64,000 nt of DNA from Terribacillus saccharophilus (GTDB taxonomy: Bacteria; Bacillota; Bacilli; Bacillales; Amphibacillaceae): contig FOCD01000003.1 of NCBI GenBank assembly GCA_900110015.1, positions 124,001 through 188,000 of the forward strand. The letters are read 5' to 3'. A model generated the notes under the pieces. The model worked only from the letters and a program-made list of their open reading frames with translations. It did no database searches and was not told the origin of the DNA. How positions within the stretch are numbered: the stretch's first letter is position 1; each line of letters begins with the position of its first letter. The position numbers were made by a program, and so were the translations under genes. This document shows positions 60,505 through 64,000 of the stretch, piece by piece.

Positions 60505-63500
60505 ATGGATACTACGCCTCCTAATAAACCTGGAGACAATTTTGATAAAAGACTCCAGGATTTATACGATCAAGGCTACATATCTGATGCAGTATTCACA
60601 AGCGCTTTAAACGGTAATCGAAGAAAGCGGCAAGATGATGCTTCAAAACTCAAAGAAGCACAGACGCAAAAAGATTCAGTACCTTTGCAGCAAACAGCTG
60701 CAGCAGCAGTACAAACACAACCTGTACCAAAACCGGCTGTATATGCAAATTCATCCTTTAAAAAACAAAAGACTCCGGAGCAAATCCGGGAACGCAATCT
60801 CACAATCATTCTTGTCCTAGGAATCATTATGCTTTTCTTTGGCGGATTATATCTCGGCACTTCAAACTGGGGAAACTTCTCTTCATTAGGAAAAGTGTTA
60901 TTAATCAGCTTGATTCCTTTCCTTTTCGCAGGCTTGAGTTATATCAGCTATAAGGTCAGGATTCCACAGACAGCCTTCGCGTTCTTAATGCTTGCAGCGC
61001 TGTTTGTGCCGATTGTCATTTTCTCGGCATCTTATTATCAGCTGTTTGGCAGTTATTTGTCCTTCGGTGGTGATGGAGCAGCCTTAATCGGAACCATTGC
61101 AGCGTTAAGCTGTACAGCTTTGTACTATGCAGTGGCAGCACGCACAGGCTCAAAAGCATTCATTTGGGTGACCTATGTCGGCTTATCGTCGACACTAATC
61201 TCAGCACTGCTGTATGTGACGACTACATATAGTGCATTTCTATTCTGTTTACAGCTAGCCAATTTGCTGCTGCTTTTGTTCGAGCGAACGATCCGCAATT
61301 CATTCAAACTTCAGACACTGCAGCACTATTGGCCATATTATCTGCAAATGAAGCTTGGAACAGAAGCCATTATCACAATTATTTTGATGAGCAGCGCCAT
61401 TACGTATGATCTGACTTTATTGGTGATTGGAATTAACGCATTGATTCTGGCTGCCAAGAACTTCAGCAAACTCTACCACCTTGGCTTTATCGCCTTTACC
61501 TTGATTGGCAGCATCTTACTTCTTTTGGAGATCGATTCTTATTTCAACATGTTCTTTGGTCAATTCATAGGCCTAGGATTCGTTCTCGTTCTGTTAACAT
61601 GGCGTCTGCCTCGCTGGATGCAAGTGGTCTATGAAAGTTTCATCCATGCAATAAATGGCTTTCTTCTATTCTTTTTCACAAGTCTTATCTATTATTTCGA
61701 ATTTAATTGGGCGTACTTGATAGGGATTTTATTCCTGCTGGTTCAATATACAATTTGGACGGTTGCATCACGCAAAGTTTACTACAGCTATCCAAGCGTC
61801 GGACTGTTCCTGATTGTCATCTATTGGTTGCTTTATATGGCTGGTGCCTCAATCTGGATCCGCACAAGTGTATTCGCAACACTATCTTTCATTGGGCTTG
61901 CATACAATTATATTTGGCCGAGAAGGATATCACTCTTGAAGCAATTCCAAGCTACGATAAACTGGACAGCTATTGGATCTGTCATACCTATATTTCTAGT
62001 GAATCATAGTTATGGATATTATGAAGCAAATAGTTATCTACTGCTATTAGTGGCTGCGGCAGGTTTCTTCTGTTACAGCAAAGAAAATGCAGAAGTTGTG
62101 CTTATCAGTAAGATTGTTACACCAATTAGCTTGATTGCAGCGTTATTACTCGGTGGTTACCGTCTGTATACTGAAAATGAATTTTATCGTGAACAAGTTG
62201 GTATTTCAGGACACGCGACTTGGATTGCATTGATAGCTATTGCAATTGCATTCCTTTGCCGTAGATATCAATACCGGCCACTGTTTTTATCGTTCTTCCT
62301 AACCGGTCAAATCTTACAGAGTTACGCTGTTTTGCTCGCCATCTTTTCGTGGAATTTACCAGCAATCACCGTTACGATTGTTTCACTTATAAATGTCGGT
62401 ATTCAGTTATTGGCTCTTCAAGTCTTTCGGAAACATCCATTATGGGTTGCCGTACTCGGCTCCATCATCGTGACATACGCATCACTGCAAAATCTATTCG
62501 GAATAAGGGACCCAAATATATTAACCGCTTATGTGCTGTTATGCGGCGTGCTATTCTTTGCAGCTAGTCTATACATCAAGAAGAAGGCTCCAATTGGTTC
62601 TGTCTACTTCTTCTGGTGCAGTCATGCTTTGATAATTTTTGGTACGCTATGGGTATTGCTTGTACAGTTGTTAGATTATGTTCCGCCTATCTGGCTTCTT
62701 GTTCCGCTCGTCCAATTCGCGTTGTCTGCACATTTTGTGACGAGAACGATAGAAAAGTATATATTTGCAAATGCCAGTATTATAGTTGTTTTCCTTATCT
62801 CGATCACTCATTTGGACCAGTACACAAATCTGAGTCATCAATTTACATTGGCAGCTGCTTTGACAACAGTTTGCATAGCCTTGGTATTTGCGCTTTTGCC
62901 CAACTGGCGTTTTATACTGAAGATCAGCCTGCTGACTGCCTATAACATTATTCTGCTGTTCGCGTTAGCAGAGCTTACTATGCTTTTCTCCTGGCAAATC
63001 ATCCTGCTTGCCATCCTTGTCGGGGTAATTGCAATCTATCAGCAGCATCAATGGCAGCTAAGCATCATTTCTGCCGGTACATTGCTGTTACTTCTCACAA
63101 TTACGCTTCTCTACGGAAGCATCGGCCAAGAAATCCGTACAGCTTACTTACTGCTGGCGGGGGCAGCAGGATTAGCTATTACCAGCTTCAGTAATTACCA
63201 ATCTTTCGTTGCAGAAGCAGACAAGAATTCTGTTTGGAATAGAATAGATGTATATCGGATTGGCTCTATCGTTTATACCGTTGTAGGAAGTCTGGCGGGA
63301 GTTGCAGCGTATGAATCCGGCCTTGCTGATACACTGTTTGGTTTGACAGTTCCTGCACTGTTATTTGTGATCAGCATATCTACAGCACCTGCTGCTGAAA
63401 AACGTTATGTACGACTGGCAGCCATCGTATCTTGTTTGTATCCTTATATACTTGTGCTGCAGGTTGCAGACATAAGTCCGTATTTAACAACAGAGCTCTA

Positions 63501-63939
63501 TGTTGTGCCAATTGCATTACTAGTTCTTATCATCATGCGGCTGTTTTTCTACGATCCTGATGTGACACCGCATATCGAGTTAGTTTTGCTCACAATTGGT
63601 TTCGGCATCCTGGTGCTCGATGGACTGTCTACGATGACTATTTATGACGCCCTATCTCTCGGCAGTCTTTCTTTACTAGCTGCTGTCATTGGTTTCTTAC
63701 GAAAATATCGCGCGTATTTCTTAACGGGTACGATCACCGTCGTATTTAACTTATTCTTCAACACGCGCACGCTTTGGGGCAGCGCACCATGGTGGTTATA
63801 TCTTATTGGAGCCGGCTTCCTGCTGATTGCTTCTGCCAGCTTTATTGAATATCAGAAGCAAAAGCACGACAGAACCACCGAATCTCTGCTGCAAGCAAGC
63901 AAATCCAGGTGGACAAAATGGTTTAAGCAATACAAATAA
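60505..63939 (+). CDS. Giant polytopic membrane protein, DUF2157-like
   Basis: 1144-aa protein. The first 95 residues are soluble: a short helical motif (DKRLQDLYDQGYISDAVF) followed by an Ala/Gln/Pro-rich linker. The rest is almost entirely hydrophobic, with around thirty predicted helices in recurring clusters of short loops. It resembles large DUF2157-type membrane proteins of Bacillaceae, whose function is unknown. The ATG at 60505 has GAGGTGAA upstream; the TTG at 60490 precedes that site. It stands alone and ends in a strong terminator. Confidence 0.75.
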   Translation: MDTTPPNKPGDNFDKRLQDLYDQGYISDAVFTSALNGNRRKRQDDASKLKEAQTQKDSVPLQQTAAAAVQTQPVPKPAVYANSSFKKQKTPEQIRERNLTIILVLGIIMLFFGGLYLGTSNWGNFSSLGKVLLISLIPFLFAGLSYISYKVRIPQTAFAFLMLAALFVPIVIFSASYYQLFGSYLSFGGDGAALIGTIAALSCTALYYAVAARTGSKAFIWVTYVGLSSTLISALLYVTTTYSAFLFCLQLANLLLLLFERTIRNSFKLQTLQHYWPYYLQMKLGTEAIITIILMSSAITYDLTLLVIGINALILAAKNFSKLYHLGFIAFTLIGSILLLLEIDSYFNMFFGQFIGLGFVLVLLTWRLPRWMQVVYESFIHAINGFLLFFFTSLIYYFEFNWAYLIGILFLLVQYTIWTVASRKVYYSYPSVGLFLIVIYWLLYMAGASIWIRTSVFATLSFIGLAYNYIWPRRISLLKQFQATINWTAIGSVIPIFLVNHSYGYYEANSYLLLLVAAAGFFCYSKENAEVVLISKIVTPISLIAALLLGGYRLYTENEFYREQVGISGHATWIALIAIAIAFLCRRYQYRPLFLSFFLTGQILQSYAVLLAIFSWNLPAITVTIVSLINVGIQLLALQVFRKHPLWVAVLGSIIVTYASLQNLFGIRDPNILTAYVLLCGVLFFAASLYIKKKAPIGSVYFFWCSHALIIFGTLWVLLVQLLDYVPPIWLLVPLVQFALSAHFVTRTIEKYIFANASIIVVFLISITHLDQYTNLSHQFTLAAALTTVCIALVFALLPNWRFILKISLLTAYNIILLFALAELTMLFSWQIILLAILVGVIAIYQQHQWQLSIISAGTLLLLLTITLLYGSIGQEIRTAYLLLAGAAGLAITSFSNYQSFVAEADKNSVWNRIDVYRIGSIVYTVVGSLAGVAAYESGLADTLFGLTVPALLFVISISTAPAAEKRYVRLAAIVSCLYPYILVLQVADISPYLTTELYVVPIALLVLIIMRLFFYDPDVTPHIELVLLTIGFGILVLDGLSTMTIYDALSLGSLSLLAAVIGFLRKYRAYFLTGTITVVFNLFFNTRTLWGSAPWWLYLIGAGFLLIASASFIEYQKQKHDRTTESLLQASKSRWTKWFKQYK

Positions 63940-63984
63940 AAGAAAGGAAGCTGTCTGCGTATAGACAGCTTCCTTTCTTTTTTA
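63940..63984 (+). terminator. Terminator of the giant membrane protein gene
   Basis: AAAGAAAGGAAGCTGTCT pairs with AGACAGCTTCCTTTCTTT around GCGTAT, followed by T-rich sequence. Confidence 0.9.
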
Positions 63985-64000
63985 TTTAAAAATCGAATTC

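Noticed and set aside
1-64000. Mobile elements, prophage, CRISPR, defence islands, tRNA or rRNA genes
   Set aside because: No transposase, integrase, repeat-spacer array, cloverleaf or rRNA-like stretch was recognised. Genes are in ordinary operons with terminators typical of core chromosome.

Overview
The window reads as chromosomal DNA of a low-to-moderate GC, Gram-positive member of the Bacillaceae, in the Terribacillus/Oceanobacillus/Virgibacillus neighbourhood judged from overall gene content; the genus cannot be fixed from sequence alone. The signs are strong AGGAGG ribosome binding sites with frequent GTG and TTG starts, short hairpin-plus-T terminators after most genes, sigma-B type promoters (GTTT...GGGTAT), PurR-, CcpA- and Fur-like boxes, and proteins closest to Bacillus families (CoaA, YfhO, GuaD, MalS, NiaR, YueI, YfmS, RsbR, PpaC, MscL, FabI). 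I found no rRNA or tRNA gene, insertion sequence, prophage or CRISPR array. It looks like core plus niche-adaptation chromosome rather than a genomic island.

Layout. 1-7 kb: the end of coaA and an RpiR-type regulator; then, on the minus strand, a three-gene surface glycosylation cluster (GT2 transferase, GtrA flippase, YfhO) followed by a membrane lysozyme-like gene. 6-12 kb: a HAD phosphatase, a ferredoxin-NADP reductase relative with a degenerate NADPH site, a MHYT-GGDEF-EAL c-di-GMP protein, guanine deaminase, a HxlR regulator and two small membrane proteins. 12-17.6 kb: a GlcD-like oxidase, malic enzyme plus an AEC carrier, a 48-aa protein and a nitroreductase. 17.7-27 kb: p-aminobenzoyl-glutamate transporter and hydrolase, a Fur-linked ABC exporter, a HAD phosphatase, a sugar porter and an ABC-2 exporter. 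27-45 kb: an ABC-LytTR fusion, YueI, flavin reductase, SDRs, NiaR, GspA-like GT8, AroK, an aldo/keto reductase, PpaC, 3-methyladenine glycosylase with an MFS carrier, MscL, NadE, a CDF transporter, an HD protein, an M15 peptidase, small membrane proteins, glucose dehydrogenase and a tandem pair of soluble chemoreceptor-like proteins. 45-48.4 kb: YtxH, PHP phosphatase, alpha/beta hydrolase and an RsbR stressosome protein.

48.5-55.5 kb holds the most interesting unit. A PotABCD-like ABC importer, a nucleoside hydrolase and adenine deaminase lie in one direction behind an MpsC/DUF2294 gene. A consensus PurR box abuts the promoter, and a long intrinsic terminator inside the transcript separates the MpsC gene from the importer genes. 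I infer a purine or nucleoside salvage operon with two layers of control. 55.6-59.3 kb carries a GntR regulator, ABC ATPase, large permease and ECF sigma factor; 59.5-64 kb carries fabI and a 1144-aa polytopic membrane protein.

A second theme is general stress. Four or five convincing sigma-B promoters and two weaker ones are scattered through the window, in front of gspA, ytxH, the c-di-GMP gene and small uncharacterised genes, and an RsbR paralogue is present. All functional statements rest on motif and family recognition by eye; no database search was run.
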